NCBI GenBank assembly: GCA_040385245.1
Contig: JAZKHT010000005.1
Location: forward strand, 1-64,000
Direction of reading: 5' to 3'
Source: JAZKHT01 sp040385245
GTDB taxonomy: Bacteria > Pseudomonadota > Alphaproteobacteria > Rhodobacterales > Rhodobacteraceae
DNA length: 64,000 bases
Every line of letters begins with the position of its first letter. Position 1 is the stretch's first letter. Shown piece by piece: positions 1-8,891 of the stretch. The notes below the pieces were generated by a model. It searched no databases and was not told the DNA's origin. It worked only from the letters and a program-made list of their open reading frames with translations. The translations under genes were made by a program, and so were the position numbers.

Positions 1-1587
1 GTGCCAGGTCGACTGCGGCAAGTAGACCTGGGTCGCGTCCCGCCAGCCGATCGGGTTGATGGGCACCGGGGCAGTGGGATCAGCCAGGTGGATCAGCTGA
101 GCCGCGTGGGCGCTCAGAAAGACCTTGGTCTTTTCGAGAGTCTGCTTGCCACCCTCGTTTTGCGAAGACTGCCCATCCTGCCAATCGTTCAGGACGGAGA
201 GCGCGGCGTCGCGAGCCGCGGTCGTGTTCCACCCGGTCAGATTGAACTTCGTAGCCAACAAGCCGGCCAGCGCGATCAGAGCGAACCGCTTGATCACCCG
301 CTTGTCCTGTCCGTGTGCGCCAGTTGCGAGCTGGCTCGTTGCTTGCTTCTCAAACTCAACGAAGAACTTCCCCGCGACGGATCGGATAATACGCCGGTTG
401 CAGATCAGGAGCTGGACGAACGCCGGGCCCGCCGAACCGTAGGCCTGTTCCGCCGCCACCTTCAACGTGTCGGCGAAGGCCGCGCCATTGGCCGCGCCGT
501 GCAACGTGTCGAAGGCGCCAAACGCCTGCGCGTCCGCCTCGATGTCAACGAGGCGCACTGTCTGACCGGCCATCTGACTGCGCCGGGCTTCGGCCAGCTT
601 GTCGGCAACGCTGATCTCGCCAGACGACAGGATTGACAGCTTCCAACGCGTGGGTGCAACAGGGGTGCCGTAGGGGGCCATGCGAGTCTTCGCCACACCG
701 TTTGCCAGCATGTAGATCGCTTTATCCAGTTCCTTCGCGTCGATTCCGGCCAGCTCATCCAGCACGAGCTGCATGGAATTCGAAGCTGCCGCCGCTGCCT
801 CCAACCCATTGGCAGTCGCACGCCAGCTGCCCACTAACTCCGGGCTGCCCCAGACTGACGCCGCGACCCGCAGGATGGTCGACTTGCCGCAAGACGAGAC
901 ACCGCGCAAATGCAGGCCGCCACCGAGGTCTAGGTCCAGGAACTCGAGAAGCGGTCCCGCAAAGGCCGACGACACTGCCACGAGCAGGAGGTCGTTGCCA
1001 CTGCACTTGCACGCAACCGTGCTCCGCCACGCGTCCAGACTCCCCCTAACACGGATTTCCTGGGCAAGAGGCGACAGGGCGTGGCCCATGGGCAGAACGT
1101 CAGTGCTGCCAACGCTCACACCCCCGCCCAGCACGAAGCCGGTCGTGGCGTTGTCGGTCCAGCCCAGGTGTTCGGCGGTCACCAGCATGCGCGCGGGCTT
1201 CCAGTCCGCGATCAACTTGCTCACCATCTCGCCGCGCCCCTTTTCGCGCGGCAGCTCGAAGCCGATGTTCTGCAACTTGGACCGCACCGCGCTCGCGTTG
1301 CTGCCGAGCTCGCAATCCAGCACCGGCAAGCTTTTCCAGTTCCCGAGCGGATCCTGGACTTCGACGATGCGCCCCCAGTTAACGTTGGCCGAGTTCCTGA
1401 ACCGGGCAGTGACCCTCAGCGGCGGGCAGATCCACTGTGCCTCACCCGGCTGGGCCTCATGGTGGATACCGTCCGGCATCAGCAGGAAGCCGGACGGGAT
1501 GCCGTCCGGATCCAGAGGCGGACAGGCAGGTTCGTTGCCCGTCAACAGCGCGGGGACGGGGACGCCGGCGATGTCACGGTCCATCAT
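1..1587 (-). CDS. DUF927 domain protein (element-encoded ATPase), 3' end cut by window
   Basis: The reverse strand is open from 1587 to position 1 (529 codons seen, no stop). The ATG at 1587 overlaps the stop of the upstream AlpA-like gene (ATGA), so the two are translationally coupled. A P-loop, GVSSCGKST, is at about residues 229-237, followed by a Walker B-like LVLDEL at about 274-279. The central RGVSSCGKST...W..T.NGLE...LDEL layout is that of the DUF927 family, superfamily 3 helicase/primase-like ATPases of integrative elements. It probably acts in element replication or mobilisation, but this is inferred from the family. The N-terminal 200 residues have no primase motif that I recognise. 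The C-terminal part, to the conserved GWRD region, lies at the window edge. Confidence 0.8.
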   Translation of the reverse strand, partial: MMDRDIAGVPVPALLTGNEPACPPLDPDGIPSGFLLMPDGIHHEAQPGEAQWICPPLRVTARFRNSANVNWGRIVEVQDPLGNWKSLPVLDCELGSNASAVRSKLQNIGFELPREKGRGEMVSKLIADWKPARMLVTAEHLGWTDNATTGFVLGGGVSVGSTDVLPMGHALSPLAQEIRVRGSLDAWRSTVACKCSGNDLLLVAVSSAFAGPLLEFLDLDLGGGLHLRGVSSCGKSTILRVAASVWGSPELVGSWRATANGLEAAAAASNSMQLVLDELAGIDAKELDKAIYMLANGVAKTRMAPYGTPVAPTRWKLSILSSGEISVADKLAEARRSQMAGQTVRLVDIEADAQAFGAFDTLHGAANGAAFADTLKVAAEQAYGSAGPAFVQLLICNRRIIRSVAGKFFVEFEKQATSQLATGAHGQDKRVIKRFALIALAGLLATKFNLTGWNTTAARDAALSVLNDWQDGQSSQNEGGKQTLEKTKVFLSAHAAQLIHLADPTAPVPINPIGWRDATQVYLPQSTWH

Positions 1588-1856
1588 GCCACCATGCTGA
1601 AGCAGGAGGCGCCGTTGTCCATCCGGTCGAAGTCAGGAACGAACAGCAGTTCGAGAACCAGCCCCGTCTTAAAGGTGGCTTCATGCTCCGTCAGGTCTGC
1701 CAAGCGCCACCGGGTCGCGTTGGCGCCGATCTTCACACCTTTCGGAAAGTCGCCATGGCGGGCCCACCGCCAGACGGAGTCAGTCGACACGGTGTAGCGC
1801 TCGGCCACCTGGGTAACCGTGAGGTAGAGATTTGCAGGATTCGGAAGAACAGTCAT
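1584..1856 (-). CDS. AlpA/excisionase-like helix-turn-helix regulator
   Basis: A 90-residue protein with a short winged-helix DNA-binding core at about residues 10-55: YLTVTQVAERYTVSTDSVWR, then FPKGVKIG and RW. This is the AlpA (MerR-type) pattern seen in prophage and integrative element regulators and excisionases. The ATG at 1856 was chosen over an upstream in-frame start at 1904 because it fits the family N-terminus. The tail of roughly 30 residues after the DNA-binding core is longer than usual. It is followed with a 4-base ATGA overlap by the DUF927 gene. It probably controls element genes or excision, though no target is proven. An imperfect palindrome upstream (1963-1978) is a candidate operator. 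Confidence 0.75.
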   Translation of the reverse strand: MTVLPNPANLYLTVTQVAERYTVSTDSVWRWARHGDFPKGVKIGANATRWRLADLTEHEATFKTGLVLELLFVPDFDRMDNGASCFSMVA

Positions 1857-1962
1857 GGCACGCCACTCGCTTCTATTGAGGTGCGTAAGACCGGATGGCC
1901 TCACATTTCACCCTATAGCAATCCGGCGGTGGGAAACTCGGCAGAATACGTAAATAACTCAG

Positions 1963-1978
1963 ATAAGCGATCACTTAT
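1963..1978. promoter_or_regulatory. Imperfect palindrome upstream of the AlpA-like gene
   Basis: ATAAGCGATCACTTAT is a 16-base palindrome with one mismatched pair, lying in A+T-rich DNA about 105 bases before the AlpA-like start. Regulators of this class often bind repeats near their own promoter. The role as operator is inferred. The rest of 1857-2102 holds no gene that I can support. Confidence 0.35.
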
Positions 1979-2102
1979 TTGTGTGTGATGGAAAATGACC
2001 GCACTTCTACCCGGGGAAGCGTTCACAAGATGATGGTAGCTATGATTGCAGTCAAATAGTCAGAGATAATTTCGCTTATAAATCAATGTGTTATAGAACA
2101 AA

Positions 2103-2192
2103 TGGCGGACAGAGAGGGATTCGAACCCTCGAGACGGTTCCCCGCCTACACACTTTCCAGGCGTGCGCCTTCGACCACTCGGCCACCTGTCC
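2103..2192 (-). tRNA. tRNA-Ser (anticodon GGA)
   Basis: The reverse strand reads GGACAGG at the 5' acceptor and TCTGTCC-G-CCA at the 3' end, giving a seven-pair acceptor stem with one G-U pair. The anticodon loop is CTGGAAA with GGA, flanked by an anticodon stem. A long variable arm (type II tRNA) and the T-loop GGTTCGAATCC follow. CCA is encoded. The long variable arm and GGA identify serine, reading UCC/UCU. The 3' end points left at the integrated element, so this gene is the likely attachment target. Confidence 0.95.
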
Positions 2193-2272
2193 GTGGCGGG
2201 TGTTTACAGGGGAAAAGTGGACGGGTGCAAGGGGATTTGGCGGGATATTGCAGGGTTGGCGGCAGCCGCGCG

Positions 2273-2992
2273 TCAATCTACCAGGGAAATGCTGACGCGG
2301 CGGTTCTGACGGCCTTTCTTTTCGATCTTGCCGATTTCGACGCGGCCGATTTCGCCGGTGCGGGCGACGTGGGTGCCGCCGCAGGGTTGCAGGTCGATCT
2401 GTTCTTGCTCCGTGCCGATGCGGACCAGGCGCACGCGGCCCTGCCCAGTGGGCGGCATCACCGACATCGTCTTGACCAACCCCGGATTGGCGGCAAGCTC
2501 TTCGTCCGTGATCCAGCTTTCGGTCACGGCAAGATCGCGGCCGATCAGCGCGTTCAGACGCGCCTCGATCGCCGCGATGTCACCGGGCGGATCGGGCATG
2601 TCGAAGTCAAGCCGCCCGCGGTCCGCCCCGATCTGCCCGCCTGTGACCGGCAGCGGAATGACTACCGACAAGAGGTGCAGCGCGGTATGCACCCGCATGT
2701 GACGGTGACGCCGGGCCCAGTCGAGCCGTTGGACCACGACCGCTCCGATGGGCGGCATCGGCGCAGGTTCGGCGGGGACAAGGGCCACCTGCCCGCCCAT
2801 CACCTTGACGGCGGTAGCGATGGCAATGCGCCCCCCATCCCAATGCAGCGTGCCGTTGTCCCCCGGCTGTCCGCCGCTGGTGGCGTAGAACACCGTCCGG
2901 TCCAGCACGATGCCGCCTTCTGCGGTGTGGGCGATCACGCGGGCGGGCGCTTCTTGCAGATAGGCATCGGCGCGGAACAGCAGGTCGGTCAT
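2273..2992 (-). CDS. AlaX-like alanyl-tRNA editing protein
   Basis: A 239-residue stand-alone relative of the alanyl-tRNA synthetase editing domain. It hydrolyses tRNA-Ala mischarged with serine or glycine, protecting translation from misincorporation. Zinc-binding motifs are visible: HTALH (H102, H106) and CGGTH (C204, H208). The N-terminal [11 protein letters not shown] segment is also typical of AlaRS/AlaX second-additional domains. The length matches AlaX-M type proteins. The ATG at 2992 lies 9 bases after the stop of the channel gene, so it is the last gene of a cysK-channel-alaX transcript. Substrate class (Ser/Gly from tRNA-Ala) is known for the family and not tested here. Confidence 0.88.
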   Translation of the reverse strand: MTDLLFRADAYLQEAPARVIAHTAEGGIVLDRTVFYATSGGQPGDNGTLHWDGGRIAIATAVKVMGGQVALVPAEPAPMPPIGAVVVQRLDWARRHRHMRVHTALHLLSVVIPLPVTGGQIGADRGRLDFDMPDPPGDIAAIEARLNALIGRDLAVTESWITDEELAANPGLVKTMSVMPPTGQGRVRLVRIGTEQEQIDLQPCGGTHVARTGEIGRVEIGKIEKKGRQNRRVSISLVD

Positions 2993-3001
2993 CGCATTTC
3001 C

Positions 3002-5476
3002 TTAAATTTCGGCATCGCCGCTGGGCGCGTCGGGTTGGGCGCGGCGGGGCGCGCGGGCAAGCGGCTTGTCCAGACCGGGTTCGGGCAGCGCAGGCTGTCC
3101 GCGCAGCGCGCGCGCAATCGCATCGACATTGCGCAGCGACACCTCGGTCTGGGCGAAGGGGATTTCGATGCCTTCTTCGCCAAAGCGCTGCACGATGGCG
3201 TGGTTGATGTCGGACCGCACCGACAGCGAGAAATTGACGTCCCGCAGGATCACCCGCACCTCAAAGTTCATCGCATCCGCGCCGAAGCCCATGAAGGCGA
3301 TCACCGGCGGCGGGTTCAGCACGGCAAGGGGCTGTGCCTCGGCAATCTCGCGCAGGACGCGTTCTACCTTACGGGTGTCGCTGCCATAGGCCACCGATAT
3401 CGGCACGATCAGACGACCCGACAGGTTGAACCGTGTCCAGTTCGTGACCTGCCCGGAAACAAGGTCGGAATTCGGCACGATCACATCGGTGCGGTCAAAA
3501 GTCTGGATGCGGGTGGACCGGACAGAGATGGATTTCACCGTACCCTGCACGCCGCCCACCTCGATCCAGTCGCCCTCGGACACCGGGCGTTCGATCAGCA
3601 GGATGATGCCCGAGACAAAGTTCGACACGATGTTCTGCAAGCCAAAGCCGATGCCCACCGACAAGGCACCCGCGACGATGGCAAGGCCGGACAGATCGAT
3701 CCCGGCGGAATTGATGGCGACAAGACCTGACAGGAAGATGCCGACATAGCCCAGGCCAGAGACAATCGCGTTTTGTCCCCCCTGATCCAGACTGGTGCGC
3801 GGCAGCACGGTGCCCCGCAATGCGCCCTGAAACAGCCGCGTCAGGGTGTAGCCTGCCGCAAAGATGATGGCAAAGATCATGAAGTCGGTGGGCGACACCC
3901 GACGTTCGCCCAACTGGAACCCTTCCAGAAAACGCTGCCACAACTCGGTGATATCAGCGGTGCGCGCGCCCCAGATCAGGGCAAACACCGGCAGCGAGGC
4001 AAGCGTCATGCCAAAGCCGATCAGGATGGGCACCAACCCCTCTTGGTCGGCAGCATCGGTTTGGGTGATCAGGCCGTAAAGATCGGCCACCAGCCGTTGC
4101 AGCAAAAACAGCAGCGCCACCAACCCCAGCGTCAGCGTTGCCGGATACAGCAGCGCATTGGCCGCCGCGATATAGCCCAGCGCGCCAAGGGCGGGGCCGA
4201 TGATGCCCACCGCCATTGCGCCCCGTCCCATCAGGCCCAAAGCGCGGTCGGCGTTGCCGGTTCCGTCATCGGCCGCCCCCGCCGCCGCAAGGTGCAGGCG
4301 CAACAATTGCCCGGCGCGGAATAACAGGATGGCCGTCGCGACCTGTAAGGGAAAGTTCAGCACGGCCAGCGCCTGTTCGGACATGTCCAGCCGCAGGGTC
4401 ATGGCATCCAGTGCAGTGCGCAGCGCCAGCAACCAACCCAGCGTTTGCGTCAGAAATCGCCCCTCGGCCCGGCGTTCGGCGGGCAGGTGCAGGGTGGTGT
4501 CGTCCGATGCGGTGACGGGAAAGACCTGCGCGCCCAACCAGTTGGCGGTGAAAACGGTGAAACCGAACAGCGGCAGCACCGACAGGTCAAACTGCCCCCC
4601 CATCCCGCTTTGCGACAGCGCCACCGACAGGGCCAGCAACCCCAGCGTCGGCAAGGCAATCCCGCCCAGCGACAACAGGAAATCCAGCACGCGCCGTCCA
4701 CGCGTGGTGCGCGGCGCGCGCACACGGGCGGCCAGCCGAGGCAGGATCACCCTGCCCCGCCATATCAGCCCCAGCCCCACCACTGTTGCCAGCGCGATCA
4801 AGGGCAGATTGTCAAACAGCCGCATGCGCGTGCCTGCCGTCTGCCAGCGGCCCAGCGTGTCGGTCCACAGGGTGACGACGACATCGCGCAACGCGCCCAG
4901 ACCTGCGGGCCAGTTGGCCGGATTGACCGGCGCGGGCCAAAGTTGCAGCAACTGATCGGCCTGCCGGTCGCGCAGGGATCGGTCAATCTCTCCGATCAGA
5001 CCGTCGGCGCGGCGATACGCCTCTTCCGCTGCAATGCCGGGGGCTTGCAGACGGATCAACTGATCCGCCAGTTCCTGCCGCCGCGTCGCAATCTCGGGTG
5101 CTTCGGTCTTGCCCTCTTCGGGGACGGGGCCAAGCGCGGAAATCTGGTCGCGCAGCGTGGTGATGCGGGTGGAATTGGTGTTCTGCGACACCAGAAACGC
5201 CGCCCGCCAGTCGACCAACTGACCGCGCACCACCTCAAGCACATCGGTCGCCACATTGGCGGCGATGGCGTCTTCGGCCCGGTTGGCCAGACGTTCCCAG
5301 TTGGCGTAATCAAGGTCGGACTGCTTGGTGCTGCCCTTTTTCACCGTGACCACATCGACCGGTTTGGCCGTTTGCGCCTGCGCCCCCGACGCGGCAAAAA
5401 GCAGGGTCAGCGCCACCAGACACGCAATGACGCCCCCGATCAGGGCCTGCCTTGTCTGGTGCAGGGCCGTGGTCAT
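3002..5476 (-). CDS. DUF3772/MscS-type mechanosensitive channel
   Basis: An 824-residue membrane protein. A signal peptide spans about residues 1-35 (ending ASGAQAQT). A periplasmic alpha-helical DUF3772 region follows to about 200, then a series of membrane spans. The conserved MscS pore and beta-domain come near the C-terminus, with GIGFGLQNIVSNFVSGIILL as pore helix and then ERPVSEGDWIEVGGVQGTV. It belongs to the large MscK/YbdG-like branch, which releases solutes on osmotic downshock. The ATG at 5476 overlaps the cysK stop (ATGA), which makes it preferable to the upstream start at 5524. The C-terminal tail is proline- and alanine-rich. The ion-channel role is inferred from family. Confidence 0.9.
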   Translation of the reverse strand: MTTALHQTRQALIGGVIACLVALTLLFAASGAQAQTAKPVDVVTVKKGSTKQSDLDYANWERLANRAEDAIAANVATDVLEVVRGQLVDWRAAFLVSQNTNSTRITTLRDQISALGPVPEEGKTEAPEIATRRQELADQLIRLQAPGIAAEEAYRRADGLIGEIDRSLRDRQADQLLQLWPAPVNPANWPAGLGALRDVVVTLWTDTLGRWQTAGTRMRLFDNLPLIALATVVGLGLIWRGRVILPRLAARVRAPRTTRGRRVLDFLLSLGGIALPTLGLLALSVALSQSGMGGQFDLSVLPLFGFTVFTANWLGAQVFPVTASDDTTLHLPAERRAEGRFLTQTLGWLLALRTALDAMTLRLDMSEQALAVLNFPLQVATAILLFRAGQLLRLHLAAAGAADDGTGNADRALGLMGRGAMAVGIIGPALGALGYIAAANALLYPATLTLGLVALLFLLQRLVADLYGLITQTDAADQEGLVPILIGFGMTLASLPVFALIWGARTADITELWQRFLEGFQLGERRVSPTDFMIFAIIFAAGYTLTRLFQGALRGTVLPRTSLDQGGQNAIVSGLGYVGIFLSGLVAINSAGIDLSGLAIVAGALSVGIGFGLQNIVSNFVSGIILLIERPVSEGDWIEVGGVQGTVKSISVRSTRIQTFDRTDVIVPNSDLVSGQVTNWTRFNLSGRLIVPISVAYGSDTRKVERVLREIAEAQPLAVLNPPPVIAFMGFGADAMNFEVRVILRDVNFSLSVRSDINHAIVQRFGEEGIEIPFAQTEVSLRNVDAIARALRGQPALPEPGLDKPLARAPRRAQPDAPSGDAEI

Positions 5477-6507
5477 GCGTCTTCGAACACCGCTGGAATG
5501 GGGCGCGGCGCGCGGTCCAGCCAATCGGGAACCGGCAGACCCTTTTCCTTCAGGAAGGTCGGGTTATACAGCTTTGACTGATAGCGGTTGCCATAATCGC
5601 ACAGGATGGTGACGATGGTCTTGCCCGGCCCCATGTCGCGGGCCATGCGGATAGCCCCCGCGATGTTGATGCCCGACGATCCGCCCAGACAGATGCCTTC
5701 GTCGGTCAGCATGTCAAACACCAGCGGCAGCGCCTCGGCATCCGGGATGCGATAGCTGAAATCGGGGGTGAACCCTTCAAGGTTCGCGGTGATCCGCCCC
5801 TGACCGATGCCTTCGGTGATGGACGTGCCGGGCGCGTCCAGATGACCGGTCGTGTAAAAGCTGTGCAACGCCGCGCCTTCGGGGTCGGCCAGACCGATCT
5901 TCACCCCTTTGGGCTGCAGGGCCATGCCGACACCCGCCAGCGTGCCGCCGGACCCGACCGCGCAGATAAAACCGTCCACCTTGCCATCGGTCTGGTCCCA
6001 GATTTCGGGACCAGTGGTTTCGATATGTGCCAGACGGTTGGCGACGTTGTCAAACTGGTTGGCCCAGATCGCGCCATTGGGTTCGGTGCGCGCCAGCGCC
6101 GCCGCCAGACGGCCCGAATACCGGACATAGTTGTTCGGGTTCTTGTAGGGCGCTGCGGGCACCTGAACCAATTCGGCCCCGGCCAGACGCAGCATGTCCT
6201 TTTTTTCCTGACTTTGCGTTTCGGGGATGACGATTACCGTCTTGAACCCCATCGAGGCGCCCACCAGCGCCAGACCGATGCCGGTATTGCCCGCCGTGCC
6301 TTCGACAATCGTGCCGCCGGGTTTCAGATCGCCGCGCGCGATCGCATCCTTGATGATATACAGGGCCGCCCGGTCCTTGACGGATTGGCCGGGGTTCAGA
6401 AACTCGCACTTGCCCAGAATGGTGCACCCCGTCAGCGCGCTGGCATGGCGCAGCTTGATCAGGGGGGTGTTCCCGATGGTATCGGCAAGATCGCTGTGAA
6501 TCCGCAT
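5473..6507 (-). CDS. cysK: Cysteine synthase A-type enzyme (O-acetylserine sulfhydrylase)
   Basis: A 344-residue fold-type II PLP enzyme. The PLP lysine is K44 in NPGQSVKDRAA. The substrate loop EGTAGNTGIG and the phosphate-binding VGSGGTLAG are present. It converts O-acetylserine and sulfide to cysteine in the cytoplasm. The C-terminus (YQSKLYNPTFL) is the longer form common in alphaproteobacteria, so assignment within the CysK/cystathionine-beta-synthase-like group is by overall pattern. It is the first gene of a leftward three-gene transcript with the channel and alaX genes. Its start lies 105 bases from the preceding aminotransferase stop. Confidence 0.85.
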   Translation of the reverse strand: MRIHSDLADTIGNTPLIKLRHASALTGCTILGKCEFLNPGQSVKDRAALYIIKDAIARGDLKPGGTIVEGTAGNTGIGLALVGASMGFKTVIVIPETQSQEKKDMLRLAGAELVQVPAAPYKNPNNYVRYSGRLAAALARTEPNGAIWANQFDNVANRLAHIETTGPEIWDQTDGKVDGFICAVGSGGTLAGVGMALQPKGVKIGLADPEGAALHSFYTTGHLDAPGTSITEGIGQGRITANLEGFTPDFSYRIPDAEALPLVFDMLTDEGICLGGSSGINIAGAIRMARDMGPGKTIVTILCDYGNRYQSKLYNPTFLKEKGLPVPDWLDRAPRPIPAVFEDA

Positions 6508-6573
6508 GGCGCGTTCCTTTGGTGCTTTGCCCTTGGTGTAGGGGTCCGCCGCGGAAATCTCAAGCGGGGGTGG

Positions 6574-6606
6574 CGCTCATCGGGTCGCAGTCCGCCCCGA
6601 TGAGCG
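6574..6606 (-). terminator. Hairpin downstream of the aminotransferase gene
   Basis: CGCTCATCGGG and CCCGATGAGCG form an 11-base-pair perfect stem with an 11-base loop just past the aminotransferase stop. There is no T-run on the minus strand, so it may be a weak or Rho-assisted terminator or a 3' stabilising hairpin. Confidence 0.5.
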
Positions 6607-6611
6607 TGATT

Positions 6612-8006
6612 TCATTTCGCGACCAGCAGCCCATCCGCCTTTAGCCCCGCATAGCATTCGTCCAGCGAGGTGCGCGCCCGGGCGATCAGGATGTCAATCT
6701 CGTCCGGGGTGATCACCAGCGGCGGCGAGATGATCATCCGGTCGCCCACATGCCGCATGATCAGGTTGTTGGCAAAGCACCGCTCGCGGCAGCGAAAGCC
6801 GACCGTGCCTTCGTCGGACGCGAATTTGGCGCGCCTCGCCTTGTCCGGTGTCAGCGCGATGGACCCCATCAGCCCGACCAGCTTTGCCTCGCCCACCAGC
6901 GGGTGATCCTCAAGACCTGTCCACAGCTTGGCCAGATGCGGGTGGGCCACGTTCCGGACATGCTCGACGATGTGTTCTTCTTGCAGGATGCGCAGGTTTT
7001 CCAGCGCCACGGCAGCGGCAACCGGGTGACCGGAATAGGTGTAGCCGTGGTTGAAATCGCCTGCCCCGCCGACGACTTCGGCAATCTCGTCACAGACGAT
7101 TGACCCGCCGATCGGCTGATAGCCGGACGAAAGCCCCTTGGCGATGGTCATGATGTGCGGCTTGATGCCAAAGGTTTCTGACCCGAACCAGTTGCCGGTG
7201 CGACCAAAGCCGGTGATCACCTCGTCCGCGATCAACAGAATGCCGTACTTGTCGCAAATGCGCTGAATCTCGGGCCAATAGGTGTTGGGCGGGATGATGA
7301 CGCCGCCCGCCCCCTGCACCGGCTCGCCGATAAAGGCCGCGACGTTTTCCACCCCCAGTTGCAGGATCATCGATTCCAGTTCCTGCGCGCGGGCAAGGCC
7401 GAAATCCTCGGGGGTCATGTCGCCGCCTTCGGCATACCAATGCGGCTGGCCGATGTGGACGATGCCCGCGATCATGCCGCCATGCTTGTGGATGCCCGAC
7501 ATCCCGCCAAGGCTGCCGCCGCCCATGGTCGATCCGTGATAGCCGTTCTTGCGCGCAATGATGATGCGCTTTTCCGGCTGGCCTTTGACGTCCCAATAGC
7601 GCCGCACAAGGCGGATGTTGGTGTCATTCGCCTCGGACCCCGACCCGGCAAAGAACACATGGTTAAGATCCCCCGGCGCCAGTTCGGCGATCTTGGCGGC
7701 AAGGGCGATGGCCGGTACATGCGTTGTCTGAAAGAAGGTGTTGTAATAGCTCAGCTCTTCCATCTGGCGCGCGGCCACTTCGGCCAGTTCCTTGCGCCCA
7801 TAGCCGATGTTGACGCACCAAAGGCCCGCCATGCCGTCGATGATCTTTTCGCCGTCGCTGTCGGTCAGCCAGACGCCCTTGGCCCGCGTGATCACCCGCG
7901 CGCCCTTTTTCGCAAGACCCGCCGCATCGGTGAAGGGGTGCATGTGGTGGGCTGCGTCCAGCGCTTGCAATTCGGCCGTGGGCAGGTGGTTGGTGATGAT
8001 CGTCAT
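6612..8006 (-). CDS. Class III (omega) aminotransferase
   Basis: A 464-residue PLP enzyme of the subgroup-II (class III) aminotransferases, which move amino groups from omega-amino compounds such as putrescine, taurine, beta-alanine or similar amines to pyruvate. The PLP lysine is K290 in MTIAKGLSSGYQPIG. DEVITGFGRTG, YHGSTMGG and FFAGSGSEANDT are also family hallmarks. The ATG at 8006 gives the family-typical N-terminus (AHHMHPFTD). Its promoter region holds two TGATCA-centred palindromes, and the next gene upstream is a GntR regulator with the same motif before its own start. The amine substrate cannot be told from sequence. Annotation as an aspartate aminotransferase family protein is also common. 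Confidence 0.88.
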   Translation of the reverse strand: MTIITNHLPTAELQALDAAHHMHPFTDAAGLAKKGARVITRAKGVWLTDSDGEKIIDGMAGLWCVNIGYGRKELAEVAARQMEELSYYNTFFQTTHVPAIALAAKIAELAPGDLNHVFFAGSGSEANDTNIRLVRRYWDVKGQPEKRIIIARKNGYHGSTMGGGSLGGMSGIHKHGGMIAGIVHIGQPHWYAEGGDMTPEDFGLARAQELESMILQLGVENVAAFIGEPVQGAGGVIIPPNTYWPEIQRICDKYGILLIADEVITGFGRTGNWFGSETFGIKPHIMTIAKGLSSGYQPIGGSIVCDEIAEVVGGAGDFNHGYTYSGHPVAAAVALENLRILQEEHIVEHVRNVAHPHLAKLWTGLEDHPLVGEAKLVGLMGSIALTPDKARRAKFASDEGTVGFRCRERCFANNLIMRHVGDRMIISPPLVITPDEIDILIARARTSLDECYAGLKADGLLVAK

Positions 8007-8067
8007 GGGCAAACCCCTTGTCGGAAAACGGCACGCGCCGGCCGGTCCGGGGTGCGATGGGGGCAGT

Positions 8068-8109
8068 TTATGATCAAATCTGCAGGCGTTCAAGGAATTT
8101 GATCAAATT
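8068..8109. promoter_or_regulatory. Pair of TGATCA-centred palindromes (GntR operator candidates)
   Basis: AATTTGATCAAATT at 8096-8109 is a perfect 14-base palindrome, and TTATGATCAAAT at 8068-8079 is a weaker copy. Their centres are 29 bases apart, in the promoter region of the aminotransferase. Related motifs are typical half-sites of FCD-type GntR regulators. Binding by the neighbouring GntR protein is inferred. Confidence 0.6.
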
Positions 8110-8130
8110 ATTTTGGCTAGGGCGGGACCC

Positions 8131-8175
8131 CCAAAATCCTTCGCAGGATTTTGCAATCTTCTTCGAAGAAAATTG
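8131..8175. repeat. Two adjacent palindromic hairpin units
   Basis: AAAATCCTTCGCAGGATTTT is followed closely by CAATCTTCTTCGAAGAAAATTG. Both are near-palindromes directly downstream of the gntR stop. They resemble the TTTTCTGCGAAAA-type units at 10483-10545 and 28704-28864 and may act as a terminator region for gntR. Confidence 0.45.
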
Positions 8176-8179
8176 GCAG

Positions 8180-8845
8180 TTACCCCGCCGTGCCGTCCTG
8201 CGCCTGTGCCAACCGGATCTGGTCGATGCCCTGCTGGATGTCATTTTCGATGGCGCGGGCCAGCCCCGCCGCGTCGCCCGCGCGCATCGCCGCCAACGCC
8301 TCTTCATGCCGGTCGGGCAGCGCTGATGCGCCAAAGCGCGCACAAACCACCCGCAACGACGGTCCAAAGCGCAGCCACAGCGACCGCGCCATGTCGATCA
8401 GGATGGCCGCCTCGGACGCCTCGTACAAGGCAAAGTGAAAGGCGTGGTTGGATTCAAGATAGGCCGACACCGCCCCGGCCCGGATCGCACGGTCCACGTC
8501 GTCATCAATCGCCTCAAGCCGGTCGATCAGCGCGGGGGTCATTGTCGCGGCAGCCAGTTCGGCCAGTTTCGGTTCGATGGTCAGGCGGGCAAAGGCGACC
8601 TGATCCAGATCGACGGGACGCAGTTGCGGCACGGCGACGCGACGGTTGCCCTGCGGCAGCAATGCCCCTTCGGCGGTCAGACGGCGGATCGCCTCGCGCA
8701 CCGGGGTCATGCCGGCGTCCAGATCGCGGATCAGGCCCTGAATGGTGACGGGCTGACCCGGCTCCAGCTTGCCAAACAGGATCATGTCGCGCAGGCGGCC
8801 ATAGGTCACCTCGTGCGAGGGTATCTTGCGCGTGTCGTCGTCCAT
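8180..8845 (-). CDS. GntR/FCD-family transcriptional regulator
   Basis: A 221-residue regulator. The N-terminal winged helix lies at about residues 8-70, including LRDMILFGKLEPGQ, DLDAGMTPVREAIRRL and EGALLPQGNR. A C-terminal all-helical FCD ligand-binding domain follows, with the E..N..FH pattern near YLESNHAFHFALY and DRHEEALAAMRAGD. FCD regulators usually bind acidic metabolites through a metal site. The ATG at 8845 was chosen over a GTG at 8860. Near-identical TGATCA palindromes lie before this gene and before the downstream aminotransferase, which suggests autoregulation and control of amine catabolism. The effector is unknown. Confidence 0.88.
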   Translation of the reverse strand: MDDDTRKIPSHEVTYGRLRDMILFGKLEPGQPVTIQGLIRDLDAGMTPVREAIRRLTAEGALLPQGNRRVAVPQLRPVDLDQVAFARLTIEPKLAELAAATMTPALIDRLEAIDDDVDRAIRAGAVSAYLESNHAFHFALYEASEAAILIDMARSLWLRFGPSLRVVCARFGASALPDRHEEALAAMRAGDAAGLARAIENDIQQGIDQIRLAQAQDGTAG

Positions 8846-8891
8846 CCGGCCCTGTCCCACTGATACGCGCCATGGTTACGCCGTGCGGGCG

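Larger units (their letters stand above)
1..2102. mobile_element. End of an integrated element adjoining tRNA-Ser(GGA)
   Basis: The stretch left of the tRNA-Ser gene carries an AlpA-like regulator and a DUF927 ATPase gene, a pair typical of integrative elements and phage satellites. It lies directly against the CCA end of the tRNA, which is the usual integration point. The spacer at 1857-2102 is clearly richer in A+T than the chromosomal genes to the right. No integrase is visible on this side; it would lie beyond position 1 or have been lost. The exact att core cannot be set because the second copy is outside the window. The element identity is inferred from gene content and position. Confidence 0.65.

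Noticed and set aside
2102..3730. Forward open frame of 542 codons across tRNA-Ser, alaX and the channel gene
   Set aside because: It runs through a tRNA gene and opposite two well-supported genes; no recognisable protein.
5477..5524. Upstream in-frame start of the MscS-type channel
   Set aside because: It would overlap cysK by over 50 bases; the ATG at 5476 gives a clean signal peptide and an ATGA coupling.
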